Of a stretch of DNA of 64,000 bases, positions 16,676-24,874 are shown in pieces. The position numbers were made by a program, and so were the translations under genes. Origin of the DNA: Lichenicola sp965198575 (GTDB lineage: Bacteria; Pseudomonadota; Alphaproteobacteria; Acetobacterales; Acetobacteraceae); contig NZ_OZ240671.1 in assembly GCF_965198575.1 (NCBI RefSeq), positions 868,001 to 932,000 of the forward strand, in the 5' to 3' direction. Below the pieces are notes generated by a model. That model worked only from the letters and a program-made list of their open reading frames with translations, did not search any database and had not been told where the DNA came from. Positions within the stretch are counted from its first letter, which is position 1. Each line of letters opens with the position of its first letter.

Positions 16676-17043
16676 CACAGCACCTCCGGCGCCAGCGAGA
16701 TGATCTTCATGAACTTGCGCGCACGCAGCTCGCGCACCACCGGTCCGAAGATGCGGGTGCCGATCGGCTCGGACTGCTTGTTGATCAGCACGGCCGCGTT
16801 GCGGTCGAAGCGGATGGCGCTGCCATCGGCCCGTCGCACCGGGAAGGAGGTCCGCACGATCACCGCCTGGTGCACGTCGCCCTTCTTCACCTTGCCGCGC
16901 GGAATCGCCTCCTTGATGGAGACGACGATCACGTCGCCGACCGAGGCGGTCTTCCGCTTGGAGCCGCCCAGCACCTTGATGCACTGCACCCGACGCGCGC
17001 CCGAATTATCGGCGACGTCCAGGTTGGTCTCGGGATGGATCAT
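16675..17043 (-). CDS. rplN: 50S ribosomal protein L14
   Basis: A 122-residue L14, exactly the typical length, located at the subunit interface. The N-terminus (MIHPETNLDVADNSGARRVQ) and the centre (AIPRGKVKKGDVHQAVIVRT) are diagnostic. It follows rpsQ by 15 bases and is the first gene of the classical spc segment, although nothing in the gap suggests a separate promoter. Confidence 0.98.
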   Translation of the reverse strand: MIHPETNLDVADNSGARRVQCIKVLGGSKRKTASVGDVIVVSIKEAIPRGKVKKGDVHQAVIVRTSFPVRRADGSAIRFDRNAAVLINKQSEPIGTRIFGPVVRELRARKFMKIISLAPEVL

Positions 17044-17058
17044 TGGTCTCTAGCCCCT

Positions 17059-17358
17059 TCAGGCCGACACGGACGAGTGCGCAGCCGGCTCGGCCACGAC
17101 ACCAGCGGTCTCGCCCATCGGCGTCCCGTTGCGTGTCACGACCGTCCAGGTCTTGCGCTTGCTGATCGGCGGGCATTCGAGAATGCGCACGGTGTCACCG
17201 ATCTTGCACTCATTGGCTTCGTCATGCGCCGCGTACTTCTTGGAGCGACGGATGAACTTCTTGTAGAGCGGATGGATCACGCGACGATCGACCAGGACCG
17301 TAATGGTCTTGTCCATCTTGTCGCTGGTCACCCGCCCGGTGAGGACGCGCCTTGGCAT
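17059..17358 (-). CDS. rpsQ: 30S ribosomal protein S17
   Basis: A 99-residue S17 with the OB-fold text KMDKTITVLVDRRVIHPLYKK and RSKKYAAHDEANECKIGDTVRI. The C-terminal tail of about 20 residues (GETAGVVAEPAAHSSVSA) is longer than in enteric S17. The start MPRRVLTGRVTSDKMDKT at ATG 17358 lies 13 bases after rpmC. Confidence 0.97.
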   Translation of the reverse strand: MPRRVLTGRVTSDKMDKTITVLVDRRVIHPLYKKFIRRSKKYAAHDEANECKIGDTVRILECPPISKRKTWTVVTRNGTPMGETAGVVAEPAAHSSVSA

Positions 17359-17371
17359 CGTCCGTCTCCCT

Positions 17372-17599
17372 TCAGGACTTCGCCGCGGCGGCTGCCACGG
17401 ACTTTTTGTTGGAATGCTGCACGGTCTTGAGCCGCGCGATGTCGCGACGGACCTCACGCACCCGGCTCGCACCCTCGGTCTGGCCGACGGCACGCTGGAA
17501 GCGCAGGTTGAACTGCTCCTTCTTGAGGTCGAGCAGCAATGTGCCCAGCTCGTCCTCGGACTTCGCGCGCAGATCCGACGGCTTGATCGCCTTCGCCAT
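17372..17599 (-). CDS. rpmC: 50S ribosomal protein L29
   Basis: A 75-residue L29, a two-helix protein at the tunnel exit and part of the docking site for trigger factor and SRP. The segment LRAKSEDELGTLLLDLKKEQFNLRFQ is characteristic. It begins one base after the rplP stop, in the usual rplP-rpmC-rpsQ order. The Lys/Ala C-terminal tail is slightly extended. Confidence 0.97.
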   Translation of the reverse strand: MAKAIKPSDLRAKSEDELGTLLLDLKKEQFNLRFQRAVGQTEGASRVREVRRDIARLKTVQHSNKKSVAAAAAKS

Positions 17600-17600
17600 C

Positions 17601-18017
17601 TCAGGCCTCCCCGATGCGGGTCACGAACTTGGTCTTGATCGGCAGCTTGGCAGCGCCGAGGGCGAGGGCCTGCTTGGCGATCTCGACCGGCACGCCGTCG
17701 ATCTCGAACACGATCCGGCCCGGCTTGACCCGCGCCACCCAGAACTCGGGCGAACCCTTGCCGGAGCCCATGCGGACCTCGGCCGGCTTGGTCGACACCG
17801 GGACGTCCGGGAAAATGCGGATCCACACGCGGCCGGCACGCTTCATCGCACGCGTGATGGCACGACGCGATGCCTCGATCTGCCGCGCGGTAACCCGCTC
17901 CGGCTCGAGCGCCTTCAGGCCGAACGCGCCGAAGTTGAGCGTCGTGCCGCCCTTCGCCAGTCCGTGGATGCGGCCCTTGTGGGCCTTGCGGAATTTCGTC
18001 CGCTTCGGGGAAAGCAT
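17601..18017 (-). CDS. rplP: 50S ribosomal protein L16
   Basis: A 138-residue L16, which lies close to the peptidyl transferase centre and supports A-site tRNA binding. The N-terminus MLSPKRTKFRKAHKGRIHGLAKGG and the segment RPAEVRMGSGKGSPE-like text (TKPAEVRMGSGKGSPEFW) are canonical. The Arg modified by YcfD in other bacteria (Arg81 region) falls in this conserved segment. Confidence 0.98.
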   Translation of the reverse strand: MLSPKRTKFRKAHKGRIHGLAKGGTTLNFGAFGLKALEPERVTARQIEASRRAITRAMKRAGRVWIRIFPDVPVSTKPAEVRMGSGKGSPEFWVARVKPGRIVFEIDGVPVEIAKQALALGAAKLPIKTKFVTRIGEA

Positions 18018-18045
18018 TGTCTTCTATCCTATTGCGCTGATCGGA

Positions 18046-18723
18046 TCAGCGCTGCGGTGCTTGCTCGGCGGCACGACGGTCCTGGCTCAGCGGATCGTGC
18101 GTCAGGATCTCGCCCTTGAAGATCCAGACCTTCACGCCGCAGGTGCCGTACGTCGTCTTCGCCGTGGCCACGCCGTAATCGATGTCGGCGCGAAGCGTGT
18201 GCAGCGGCACCCGACCCTCGCGATACCACTCGACCCGGGCGATCTCGGCGCCACCGAGGCGGCCACCGCAATTGATCCGGATGCCCTGGGCGCCGAGACG
18301 CATCGCCGACTGCACCGCACGCTTCATCGCACGACGGAAGGCGACGCGACGCTCGAGCTGCTGGGCGATGTTCTCGGCCACCAGCTGCGCGTCGATCTCG
18401 GGCTTGCGGATCTCGACGATGTTCAGCGCCACGTCGGTCTTCGCCATGCGAGCGAGGTCCTTGCGCAGGAAATCGATGTCCTGGCCTTTCTTGCCGATCA
18501 CCACGCCGGGGCGCGCTGCATAGATCGTCACGCGCGGCTTCTTCGCCGGACGCTCGATGACCACGCGCGACACGCCGGCGCCGGACAGCTTCTTGCGCAG
18601 GTAGCTGCGCAGCTTCAGGTCGTCATGGAGCAGCTTGGAATAGTCGGCGCCGGCGTACCAGCGGCTGTCCCAGGTGCGGTTGATGCCGAGCCGCAGCCCG
18701 ATCGGATTGACCTTGTGACCCAT
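18046..18723 (-). CDS. rpsC: 30S ribosomal protein S3
   Basis: A 225-residue S3. The N-terminal part MGHKVNPIGLRLGINRTWDSRW leads into a KH domain (VVIGKKGQDIDFLRKDL) at the mRNA entry channel. The C-terminal domain includes GGRLGGAEIARVEWYREGRVPLHTL, conserved in S3. The tail is short (DRRAAEQAPQR). It starts three bases after the rplV stop and precedes rplP by 28 bases. Confidence 0.98.
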   Translation of the reverse strand: MGHKVNPIGLRLGINRTWDSRWYAGADYSKLLHDDLKLRSYLRKKLSGAGVSRVVIERPAKKPRVTIYAARPGVVIGKKGQDIDFLRKDLARMAKTDVALNIVEIRKPEIDAQLVAENIAQQLERRVAFRRAMKRAVQSAMRLGAQGIRINCGGRLGGAEIARVEWYREGRVPLHTLRADIDYGVATAKTTYGTCGVKVWIFKGEILTHDPLSQDRRAAEQAPQR

Positions 18724-18726
18724 GGA

Positions 18727-19161
18727 TCAGGCCGCCTTCTGCTCGGTGTTGTCGGGCGCCGGGCTTCTGCTCACAGGAGCCGAGGGCGCCGCCGCCTTTT
18801 CCGCCACCACGATCTTCAGATGGCTGAAGAACTTCTCGATCTGTGCCGAACGGCCACGACCGCGTGCATGGAAGCGGCGCATGACGATCGCCTTGCCCAC
18901 CTCGGCGTGCTTGACGAACAGCTGGTCGACGTCGAGCTGGTGGTTGTTCTCGGCGTTGGCGATGGCGCTCTCGAGCGTCTTCTTCACCGCGAGCGCGATC
19001 CGCCGCTTGCTGAAGGTCAGCGTGGCGACGGCCTGCGCCGCCGGCTTGTTGCGGATCAGCCCGGCCACCAGGTTCAGCTTGCGCGGGCTGATCCGGATGT
19101 TGCGGGTGATCGCCTGCGCCTCGGTTTCGCTGAGGGCGCGTGGAGTTTTCGGCTTGCTCAT
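18727..19161 (-). CDS. rplV: 50S ribosomal protein L22
   Basis: A 144-residue L22, lining the exit tunnel. The globular part and the tunnel hairpin (VGKAIVMRRFHARGRGRSAQIEKFFSHL, residues around 85-112) are recognisable. The C-terminus has an Ala/Pro/Ser-rich extension of about 25 residues (APSAPVSRSPAPDNTEQ) longer than in enteric bacteria. It starts one base after the rpsS stop. Confidence 0.98.
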   Translation of the reverse strand: MSKPKTPRALSETEAQAITRNIRISPRKLNLVAGLIRNKPAAQAVATLTFSKRRIALAVKKTLESAIANAENNHQLDVDQLFVKHAEVGKAIVMRRFHARGRGRSAQIEKFFSHLKIVVAEKAAAPSAPVSRSPAPDNTEQKAA

Positions 19162-19162
19162 G

Positions 19163-19441
19163 TCAGCCGCGCCTCGCCTTCTTGTCGGACGAATGCCCCG
19201 TGAAGGTGCGCGTCGGCGAGAACTCGCCGAACTTGTGTCCGACCATGTTCTCGTTGACCTGCACCGGCAGGAACTTGTGGCCGTTATAGACGCCGAAGGT
19301 CAGCCCGACGAACTGCGGCAGGATCGTGGAACGGCGTGACCAGATCTTGATCACCTCGTTGCGACCCGATGCGCGCGACGCCTCGGCCTTGTTCAGCAGA
19401 TACCCGTCGACGAACGGGCCTTTCCAGACGGAACGTGCCAT
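19163..19441 (-). CDS. rpsS: 30S ribosomal protein S19
   Basis: A 92-residue S19 of the small subunit head. The text MARSVWKGPFVDGYLLNKAE, TILPQFVGLTFGVYNGHKF and VGHKFGEFSPTRTFTGHS is fully canonical. It is 15 bases downstream of rplB and one base upstream of rplV. Confidence 0.98.
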   Translation of the reverse strand: MARSVWKGPFVDGYLLNKAEASRASGRNEVIKIWSRRSTILPQFVGLTFGVYNGHKFLPVQVNENMVGHKFGEFSPTRTFTGHSSDKKARRG

Positions 19442-19456
19442 CTCTGTTTGCCCCCC

Positions 19457-20287
19457 TTACTTGCCGGTCTTGCGGCGACGGATGATCAGGCTGTCGGTGC
19501 GCTTGTTGACGCGCGTCTTGTAGCCCTTGGTCGGCTTGCCCCAAGGCGTGACCGGATGACGGCCACCCGAGGTGCGGCCCTCGCCGCCGCCGTGCGGATG
19601 GTCGACCGGGTTCATCACGACGCCGCGGTTATGCGGACGACGACCCATCCACCGAGCGCGACCGGCCTTGCCGATGCTCTGGTTCATGTTGTCGGGGTTC
19701 GACACCGCACCGACCGTTGCCATGCACTCGCCGCGAACGACACGAAGCTCGCCGGACTGCAGCTTGATCTGCGCGTAGCCGGCATCCTTGCCGACCAGCT
19801 GCGCGTAGGTGCCGGCCGAGCGCGACATCTTGCCGCCGGCGCCCTGCTTGAGCTCGATGTTGTGCACGATGGTGCCGACCGGGATCGCCGAGAGCGGCAT
19901 CGCGTTGCCCGGCTTGATGTCGACACGCGCACCGGCCACGACCTGGTCGCCGGCCTTGATGCGCTGCGGCGCCAGGATGTACGCAAGCTCGCCATCCGCA
20001 TACTTCACCAGCGCGATGAAGGCGGTGCGGTTCGGGTCGTACTCCAGCCGCTCGACCGTGCCGACGACGTCGAACTTGCGACGCTTGAAATCGACATGGC
20101 GATAGGTCCGCTTGTGACCACCACCGCGGAAGAACGACGTCGTCCGGCCGTGATTGTTACGGCCGCCGGTGTTGTGCTTGCCCTCGGTCAGAACCTTGAC
20201 GGGCTTGCCCTTCCACAGCTCGCTGCGGTCGATCAGAACCGTGCCGCGAAGCGACGGCGTTACGGGCTTGAAATGCTTAAGTGCCAT
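19457..20287 (-). CDS. rplB: 50S ribosomal protein L2
   Basis: A 276-residue L2, essential for subunit association and the peptidyl transferase centre. The key C-terminal loop NPVDHPHGGGEG with its conserved histidines is present. The N-terminal segment ALKHFKPVTPSLRGTVLIDR is typical, and the basic C-terminus ends IRRRKTGK. It follows rplW by 16 bases. Confidence 0.98.
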   Translation of the reverse strand: MALKHFKPVTPSLRGTVLIDRSELWKGKPVKVLTEGKHNTGGRNNHGRTTSFFRGGGHKRTYRHVDFKRRKFDVVGTVERLEYDPNRTAFIALVKYADGELAYILAPQRIKAGDQVVAGARVDIKPGNAMPLSAIPVGTIVHNIELKQGAGGKMSRSAGTYAQLVGKDAGYAQIKLQSGELRVVRGECMATVGAVSNPDNMNQSIGKAGRARWMGRRPHNRGVVMNPVDHPHGGGEGRTSGGRHPVTPWGKPTKGYKTRVNKRTDSLIIRRRKTGK

Positions 20288-20303
20288 CGGACCCTACCCT
20301 GCG

Positions 20304-20639
20304 TCACGCGAGCCGGGCGGAGAGATCGATCGACTGACCCTCCGCAAGCTGCACGTACGCCTTCTTCACGTCGGAACGAACGCCCGGACGACCACGGAAG
20401 CGCTTCGTCTTGCCCTTCTGGACCAGGGTGTTCACGCCAAGCACCTTCACGCCGAACAGGCCCTCAACGGCTGCCTTGATCTGCGGCTTCGTCGCGTCGA
20501 TCGACACCCGGAAGACCACCTGGTTCTTCTCGGAAAGCGCCGTCGCCTTCTCGGTGATCACCGGCGCGCGGACGATGTCGTACATCGCCTCGCGCGACAG
20601 CCGCTCGGCAGCGCGGCGGATCGCCAGGATGTTGGTCAT
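20304..20639 (-). CDS. rplW: 50S ribosomal protein L23
   Basis: A 111-residue L23 at the tunnel exit, a docking site for trigger factor and SRP. The family core starts at MYDIVRAPVITEKAT (residue 19). The chosen start at ATG 20639 adds an 18-residue basic extension and overlaps the rplD stop by four bases (ATGA), which favours it through translational coupling. The internal ATG at 20585 is the alternative. Confidence 0.95.
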   Translation of the reverse strand: MTNILAIRRAAERLSREAMYDIVRAPVITEKATALSEKNQVVFRVSIDATKPQIKAAVEGLFGVKVLGVNTLVQKGKTKRFRGRPGVRSDVKKAYVQLAEGQSIDLSARLA

Positions 20640-21250
20640 GCCAGGCGCTCCTTCAGGCCGTCGAGCCCGGCGCGGGTGATCACCAGGACCTCATGGTTGA
20701 GGATGTCATAGACGTTGGCGCCGACCGACGGCAGCACGTCAATGCGCGGCAGATTGCGGGCCGAGCGCAGGAACGTCTCGTCCACCACGCCGTCCACGAT
20801 CAGCGCCGAGTTCCAGCCGAGCACCTTCAGCTTCGCGGCCAGCTCGGCGGTCTTGCCGTTGCCGGTCGCCACGTCGAGGACCACCAGCTTGCCGTCCGCC
20901 TGCTTCTGCGACAGCGCCGAGATCAACCCGAGGCGGCGCACCTTCTTGGGCAGGCTGAAGCCGTGGTCGCGCACGACCGGGCCATGCACGACGCCACCGG
21001 TGCGGAACTGCGGCGCCCGCAGCGAGCCCTGGCGGGCGTTGCCGGTGCCCTTCTGCTTGTAGGGCTTGCGGGTCGTGCCGGAGACTTCGCCCATGCCCTT
21101 CACCTTGTGGGTGCCAGCACGGCGCTTGGACAGCTGCCACTGCACAACACGCGCCATGATGTCGGTGCGCGGGGTGGTCCCGAAAATCTCGTCCGGCAGA
21201 CTGGTCGAACCAGCGCTGCCGTTGTCGAGGGTCTTGATGTCGACGTCCAT
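20636..21250 (-). CDS. rplD: 50S ribosomal protein L4
   Basis: A 204-residue L4. The long tunnel-lining loop is around residues 45-85 (RAGTHKVKGMGEVSGTTRKP, then KQKGTGNARQGSLRAPQFRTGG). In enterobacteria L4 also represses the S10 operon through an rpsJ leader; whether this occurs here cannot be judged, because rpsJ follows tuf with only a 56-base gap. It overlaps rplW by four bases. Confidence 0.98.
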   Translation of the reverse strand: MDVDIKTLDNGSAGSTSLPDEIFGTTPRTDIMARVVQWQLSKRRAGTHKVKGMGEVSGTTRKPYKQKGTGNARQGSLRAPQFRTGGVVHGPVVRDHGFSLPKKVRRLGLISALSQKQADGKLVVLDVATGNGKTAELAAKLKVLGWNSALIVDGVVDETFLRSARNLPRIDVLPSVGANVYDILNHEVLVITRAGLDGLKERLA

Positions 21251-21261
21251 TGCCCTCTTCC

Positions 21262-21987
21262 TCAGCCTTCAGCCGGCGTGTCGGCGACAGCCGCACTGGT
21301 CGCCGGAGCAGCCGCCTGAACCAGGCCGGCCGGATACGGCGCATCGGCATGTCGCGCCTTCTTCACCGCATCGCGGATCAGCACGAAGCCGTTCTTGCCG
21401 CCGGGGATCGCGCCCTTGACCATCACCAGGCTGCGGTCGGCATCCACCAACGCAATCTCGAGGTTCAGGGTGGTCACCCGCTCGGACCCGAGATGGCCCG
21501 GCATCTTCTTGTTCTTGAAGGTGCGGCCCGGATCCTGGCGGTTACCGGTGGAACCCAGCGACCGATGGCTGACGGACACGCCGTGCGATGCCTCGAGGCC
21601 GCGGAAGTTCCAGCGCTTCATGCCGCCGGCAAAGCCCTTGCCCTTGCTGGTGCCGGTCACGTCGACCTTCTGGCCGACCACGAAATGCGCGGCCGACAGG
21701 CTGGCACCCGTCTCCAGCACGGCATCCTCGTCCACACGGAACTCGGCCAGCTTGGTCTTCGGCTCGACCTTGAGGCCGGCGAAGTGTCCGCGGTTCGGCT
21801 TCGTCACATGCTTCACCTTGGCGTTGCCGAACCCGAGCTGCACGGCGGTGTAACCGTCGCGATCCTGGGTGCGGACATCCACCACCTGCACGTTGTCGAG
21901 GTGCAGGACGGTGACCGGCACGTGAGTGCCGTCATCCTTGAAGATCCGGGTCATACCCAGCTTCTTCGCAATCAATCCGGTGCGCAT
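21262..21987 (-). CDS. rplC: 50S ribosomal protein L3
   Basis: A 241-residue L3. The loop reaching the peptidyl transferase centre contains TGNRQDPGRTFKNKKMPGH. Its Gln is the residue N5-methylated by PrmB in other bacteria. The N-terminus MRTGLIAKKLGMTRIFKDDG is canonical. The C-terminal extension of about 25 residues (PYPAGLVQAAAPATSAAVAD) is Ala-rich and variable. It follows rpsJ by ten bases. Confidence 0.98.
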   Translation of the reverse strand: MRTGLIAKKLGMTRIFKDDGTHVPVTVLHLDNVQVVDVRTQDRDGYTAVQLGFGNAKVKHVTKPNRGHFAGLKVEPKTKLAEFRVDEDAVLETGASLSAAHFVVGQKVDVTGTSKGKGFAGGMKRWNFRGLEASHGVSVSHRSLGSTGNRQDPGRTFKNKKMPGHLGSERVTTLNLEIALVDADRSLVMVKGAIPGGKNGFVLIRDAVKKARHADAPYPAGLVQAAAPATSAAVADTPAEG

Positions 21988-21997
21988 CGTCTGGACC

Positions 21998-22306
21998 TTA
22001 CAGCTTGATCTCGACGTCCACGCCGGCGGCGAGGTCGAGCTTCATGAGGGCGTCCACGGTTTGCGGTGTCGGCTCGACGATGTCGAGCAGCCGGCGATGA
22101 GTCCGAATCTCGAACTGCTCGCGGCTTTTCTTATCCACGTGGGGCGAGCGGTTCACGGTGAACTTCTCGATATGCGTCGGCAGCGGGATTGGACCCCGAA
22201 CCCGCGCACCCGTACGCTTCGCCGTGTTCACGATCTCCTTCGTGCTGTTATCCAGCACGCGGTGATCGTACGCCTTGAGGCGAATGCGGATGTTCTGGTT
22301 GTCCAT
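21998..22306 (-). CDS. rpsJ: 30S ribosomal protein S10
   Basis: A 102-residue S10, which acts in the small subunit head and, as NusE, in antitermination complexes with NusB. Text such as IRIRLKAYDHRVLDNSTKEI and GPIPLPTHIEKFTVNRSPHVDKKSREQFE identifies it (positions 5-24 and 38-66). It is only 56 bases downstream of tuf, so the str and S10 operons appear fused. Confidence 0.98.
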   Translation of the reverse strand: MDNQNIRIRLKAYDHRVLDNSTKEIVNTAKRTGARVRGPIPLPTHIEKFTVNRSPHVDKKSREQFEIRTHRRLLDIVEPTPQTVDALMKLDLAAGVDVEIKL

Positions 22307-22362
22307 CTTACAGTCAGTCCAACTTCACAGGTTCGGGGTCGTCCAGTCTCAGCCAGCGATGA

Positions 22363-23553
22363 TCAGAGCTGGATCGACGCAACCACGCCGGCGCCGACGG
22401 TGCGGCCACCTTCGCGGATCGCGAAACGCAGACCCTCATCCATCGCGATCGGCGCGATCAGCTCGACATCCATCGAGATGTTGTCACCCGGCATCACCAT
22501 CTCGGTGCCCTCAGGCAGCTGCACCACACCGGTCACGTCGGTCGTCCGGAAGTAGAACTGCGGACGATAGTTGGTGAAGAACGGCGTGTGACGGCCACCC
22601 TCTTCCTTCGTGAGGATGTAGGCCTCGGCCTTGAACTTGGTGTGCGGGGTGATCGAGCCGGGCTTTGCCAGCACCTGACCGCGCTCGACGTCCTCGCGCT
22701 TCGTGCCACGCAGCAGCGCGCCGATGTTGTCGCCGGCTTGCCCACGATCGAGCAGCTTGCGGAACATCTCGACGCCGGTCACGACGGTCTTCACCGTGTT
22801 CTTGATACCGACGATCTCGACTTCCTCGCCGACGTTAACGACGCCGCGCTCGACACGACCGGTTACGACGGTGCCGCGGCCGGAGATCGAGAACACGTCC
22901 TCGATCGGCATCAGGAACGGACGGTCGATCGCACGCTCGGGCTGCGGGATGTAGCTGTCGACAGCTGCCATCAGCTCGAGCACCGCGTTCTCGCCGAGTG
23001 CCGGGTCGCCGTTCTCGAGCGTCACCAGGGCCGAGCCCTTGACGATCGGAATGTCGTCGCCGGGGAACTGGTAGGAAGAGAGCAGCTCGCGCACCTCCAT
23101 CTCGACCAGCTCGAGCAGCTCGGGATCGTCGACCATGTCGACCTTGTTCAGGAACACGACCAGCGCCGGCACGCCAACCTGGCGGGCGAGCAGGATGTGC
23201 TCGCGGGTCTGCGGCATCGGGCCATCGGCGGCGGACACGACCAGGATCGCGCCATCCATCTGGGCGGCGCCGGTGATCATGTTCTTCACGTAGTCGGCGT
23301 GACCCGGGCAATCGACGTGGGCGTAATGGCGGTTCTTGGTCTCGTACTCGACGTGGGCGGTCGAGATCGTGATGCCGCGAGCGCGCTCCTCGGGAGCCTT
23401 ATCGATCTGGTCGTAGGCGGTGTAAACGGCGCCACCGCTCTTCGCGAGCGTCTTGGTGATCGCGGCCGTCAGCGACGTCTTGCCATGGTCGACGTGACCG
23501 ATGGTGCCGATGTTGCAGTGCGGCTTGTTCCGCTCGAATTTAGCCTTTGCCAT
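22363..23553 (-). CDS. tuf: Elongation factor Tu
   Basis: A 396-residue EF-Tu, the GTPase that delivers aminoacyl-tRNA to the ribosome. G motifs are GHVDHGKTS (P-loop), DCPGHADYVKNM (switch II) and NKVDM (guanine recognition). Domains 2 and 3 follow, ending GAGVVASIQL. Notably, the gene directly upstream is rpsG at a distance of 75 bases; fusA, which normally sits between, is missing from this cluster. Confidence 0.99.
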   Translation of the reverse strand: MAKAKFERNKPHCNIGTIGHVDHGKTSLTAAITKTLAKSGGAVYTAYDQIDKAPEERARGITISTAHVEYETKNRHYAHVDCPGHADYVKNMITGAAQMDGAILVVSAADGPMPQTREHILLARQVGVPALVVFLNKVDMVDDPELLELVEMEVRELLSSYQFPGDDIPIVKGSALVTLENGDPALGENAVLELMAAVDSYIPQPERAIDRPFLMPIEDVFSISGRGTVVTGRVERGVVNVGEEVEIVGIKNTVKTVVTGVEMFRKLLDRGQAGDNIGALLRGTKREDVERGQVLAKPGSITPHTKFKAEAYILTKEEGGRHTPFFTNYRPQFYFRTTDVTGVVQLPEGTEMVMPGDNISMDVELIAPIAMDEGLRFAIREGGRTVGAGVVASIQL

Positions 23554-23628
23554 TGTCTCTCTCCGTTGACCCGCCGAATGGCGCCGGTCGGTCGGGTTGG
23601 AAGGGTTCTAACTAGACGGCTGCGCTCG

Positions 23629-24105
23629 TTACCAGCGGTAGTGGCTGAAGGCCTTGTTGGCCTCTGCCATCCGGTGCGTATCTTCGCGCTTCTTCACGGC
23701 GGAACCGCGATTATTGACGGCGTCGAGCAGCTCGTTCGACAGCCGGTCCTGCATCGTATGCTCGCCCCGCTTGCGCGAGCTGTCGATCAGCCAGCGGATC
23801 GCCAGAGCCTGGCGACGCTCGGTCCGGACCTCGACGGGCACCTGGTAGGTGGCACCACCGACGCGGCGCGAACGCACCTCGACGGCGGGCTTCACGTTGT
23901 CCAGCGCCTCGTGGAACATCCGAACCGGATCGGCAGCAGAGCCACCACGGCGACGCATGCTCTCGAGCGCGCCATAGACGATGCTCTCGGCGGTCGACTT
24001 CTTGCCGTCGTACATCAGCGCATTCATGAAGCGCGTGATGACGACGTCACCGAATTTCGGATCGGGAAGGATTTCACGCTTAACAGCGCGACGGCGGCGG
24101 CTCAT
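23629..24105 (-). CDS. rpsG: 30S ribosomal protein S7
   Basis: A 158-residue S7, the head-domain assembly initiator. The start MSRRRRAVKREILPDPKFGD and end RMAEANKAFSHYRW are canonical. In enteric bacteria S7 represses its operon through an rpsL-rpsG spacer. Here that spacer is only 14 bases, so that form of control is unlikely. Confidence 0.98.
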   Translation of the reverse strand: MSRRRRAVKREILPDPKFGDVVITRFMNALMYDGKKSTAESIVYGALESMRRRGGSAADPVRMFHEALDNVKPAVEVRSRRVGGATYQVPVEVRTERRQALAIRWLIDSSRKRGEHTMQDRLSNELLDAVNNRGSAVKKREDTHRMAEANKAFSHYRW

Positions 24106-24119
24106 GCCTCGATATCCTC

Positions 24120-24491
24120 TTACTTCGGCCGCTTGGCGCCGTAGAGCGACCGGCGCTTACGACGCTTGGCGATGCCCTGCGTGTCGAGCACGCCACGCAG
24201 GATGTGATAGCGCACGCCCGGAAGATCCTTCACGCGCCCGCCGCGGATCAGCACGACGCTGTGCTCCTGCAGGTTGTGGCCTTCGCCAGGAATGTAGCTG
24301 ACGACCTCGAAGCCGTTCGTGAGGCGCACCTTGGCGACCTTACGCAGCGCCGAGTTCGGCTTCTTGGGAGTGGTCGTGTAGACGCGGGTGCAGACGCCGC
24401 GCTTTTGCGGGCAGCCCTGCAGGGCCGGCACCTTGTTGCGCTTGGCCGCGGGCTCGCGTCCCTTGGCGATCAACTGGTTGATGGTCGGCAT
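24120..24491 (-). CDS. rpsL: 30S ribosomal protein S12
   Basis: A 123-residue S12, which monitors decoding at the A site. The ATG at 24491 gives MPTINQLIAKGREPAAKRNK; the upstream extension in frame is not family-like. Lys43 (TPKKPNSAL) and Lys88 (GGRVKDLPG), the usual sites of streptomycin resistance, are wild type, so the sequence predicts a sensitive S12. First gene of the str-S10-spc transcript, with a leader of about 230 bases. Confidence 0.98.
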   Translation of the reverse strand: MPTINQLIAKGREPAAKRNKVPALQGCPQKRGVCTRVYTTTPKKPNSALRKVAKVRLTNGFEVVSYIPGEGHNLQEHSVVLIRGGRVKDLPGVRYHILRGVLDTQGIAKRRKRRSLYGAKRPK

Positions 24492-24718
24492 ACGCCCTTC
24501 CCAATCCTCGACGTTCGGCCGGCGAACCACCAGCTCAAGGATTTGGATCGTCTCCCGCCATCCACAACGAAAAGCCGCTGAGGCGAGCATGGCTCGCCGG
24601 CGCGGTGTTCTGATCACATGCGGCCTTGGCCCCCTGTAGTAACGGGGGCGGCGCCGCACACGAGGTGCTGCATCAGGCGGCTTCCGACCGTCTTGAGACG
24701 GGGCTAGCCGAGGGGCGG
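24492..24718 (-). promoter_or_regulatory. Long untranslated leader of the str-S10 transcript
   Basis: This stretch between the rpsL start and the promoter at 24720-24748 contains no supported gene. It holds two short inverted repeats: CCCCC/GGGGG at 24630-24634 with 24644-24648, and CCGTCT/AGACGG around 24688-24701. They could fold in the mRNA leader. No run of U follows them in the direction of transcription, so they are not obvious terminators. A regulatory role is only inferred. Confidence 0.35.
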
Positions 24719-24719
24719 A

Positions 24720-24748
24720 TACCTACGGCCAGGGTGGGGACGAGTCAA
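24720..24748 (-). promoter_or_regulatory. Probable sigma-70-type promoter of the str-S10-spc cluster
   Basis: On the minus strand, TTGACT (24748-24743) is followed after 17 bases by TAGGTA (24725-24720). The -35 box is strong and identical to that of the alpha operon promoter, including the following CG. The -10 box is weak against the enteric consensus, but relaxed -10 boxes are common in alphaproteobacteria. It lies between the rpoC terminator and rpsL. Confidence 0.6.
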
Positions 24749-24830
24749 GCGTCGCGGCAGAGTCGTGACGCCGATTCGGGGAAACTATCTGCCGGGCTGG
24801 GTTTCCCGGAGCGCAGAACACAACGCCGGA

Positions 24831-24868
24831 CAAAGAAAAGGCCGGCCGGGGGATGTCCCCGGCCGGCC
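24831..24868 (-). terminator. Rho-independent terminator after rpoC
   Basis: On the minus strand a perfect 12-bp stem (GGCCGGCCGGGG at 24840-24851 with 24857-24868) and a 5-base loop are followed by TTTTCTTTG (the complement of 24831-24839). It lies 43 bases beyond the rpoC stop. A second hairpin precedes it, making a double structure. Confidence 0.9.
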
Positions 24869-24874
24869 TGAAAG

